Shown here one piece after another: positions 5,927 to 5,933 of a stretch of 5,933 nt of DNA (its first letter is position 1; the number at the start of each line of letters is the position of its first letter). The translations under genes were made by a program, and so were the position numbers. The stretch comes from Euryarchaeota archaeon UBA136 (GTDB lineage Archaea; Thermoplasmatota; Poseidoniia; MGIII; CG-Epi1): NCBI GenBank assembly GCA_002506485.1, contig DAXQ01000027.1:1-5933 (forward strand), written 5' to 3'. Below the pieces are notes generated by a model. It was not told where the DNA came from. It did no database searches and saw only the letters and a list, made by a program, of their open reading frames with translations.

Positions 5927-5933
5927 TAAAGCA

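Overview
The window most likely comes from an archaeon. The best marker is the truncated gene at the right edge: its C2-like region and PUA domain match the C-terminal half of archaeal tRNA-guanine transglycosylase / archaeosine synthase proteins, which serve archaeal G+ modification. A secreted subtilase and an RRM protein fit a protein-degrading, free-living heterotroph such as a marine Thermoplasmata-related euryarchaeon (Marine Group II/III type). That finer placement is inference and cannot be proved from this stretch. There are no rRNA or tRNA genes, insertion sequences, CRISPR arrays or integrase genes.

Layout: four genes lie on the minus strand, read right to left. They are (1) the C-terminal part of an archaeosine-pathway PUA protein (5213-5926, frame open to the window edge); (2) a 1189-residue protein (1647-5216) whose GTG start overlaps the previous stop by 4 nt (GTGA); (3) an 84-residue single-RRM RNA-binding protein (1328-1582); (4) a 205-residue metallo-beta-lactamase-fold hydrolase of the glyoxalase II / persulfide dioxygenase type (529-1146). 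Genes 1 and 2 are clearly coupled, gene 3 follows closely, and gene 4 is separated by a 181-nt gap holding weak terminator-, promoter- and operator-like signals. On the plus strand a 158-residue, very acidic pentapeptide-repeat protein (31-507) converges on gene 4, with a short hairpin between the two stops.

The standout is gene 2. One uninterrupted reading frame encodes a signal peptide, a Ca-loop-like motif, an I9-like propeptide, a full S8 subtilisin domain with intact Asp/His/Asn/Ser residues, a beta-rich domain carrying six N-glycosylation sequons, a membrane anchor with positive-inside flank, an acidic cytoplasmic linker and a complete MFS transporter of the AmpG / acetyl-CoA transporter (PAT) family with two extra helices between TM6 and TM7. 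The topology is self-consistent: protease outside, linker inside, transporter N-terminus inside. It reads as a covalent degrade-and-import machine in which the enzyme producing peptides is tethered to a permease. The family assignments rest on visible motifs; the coupled function is inference.
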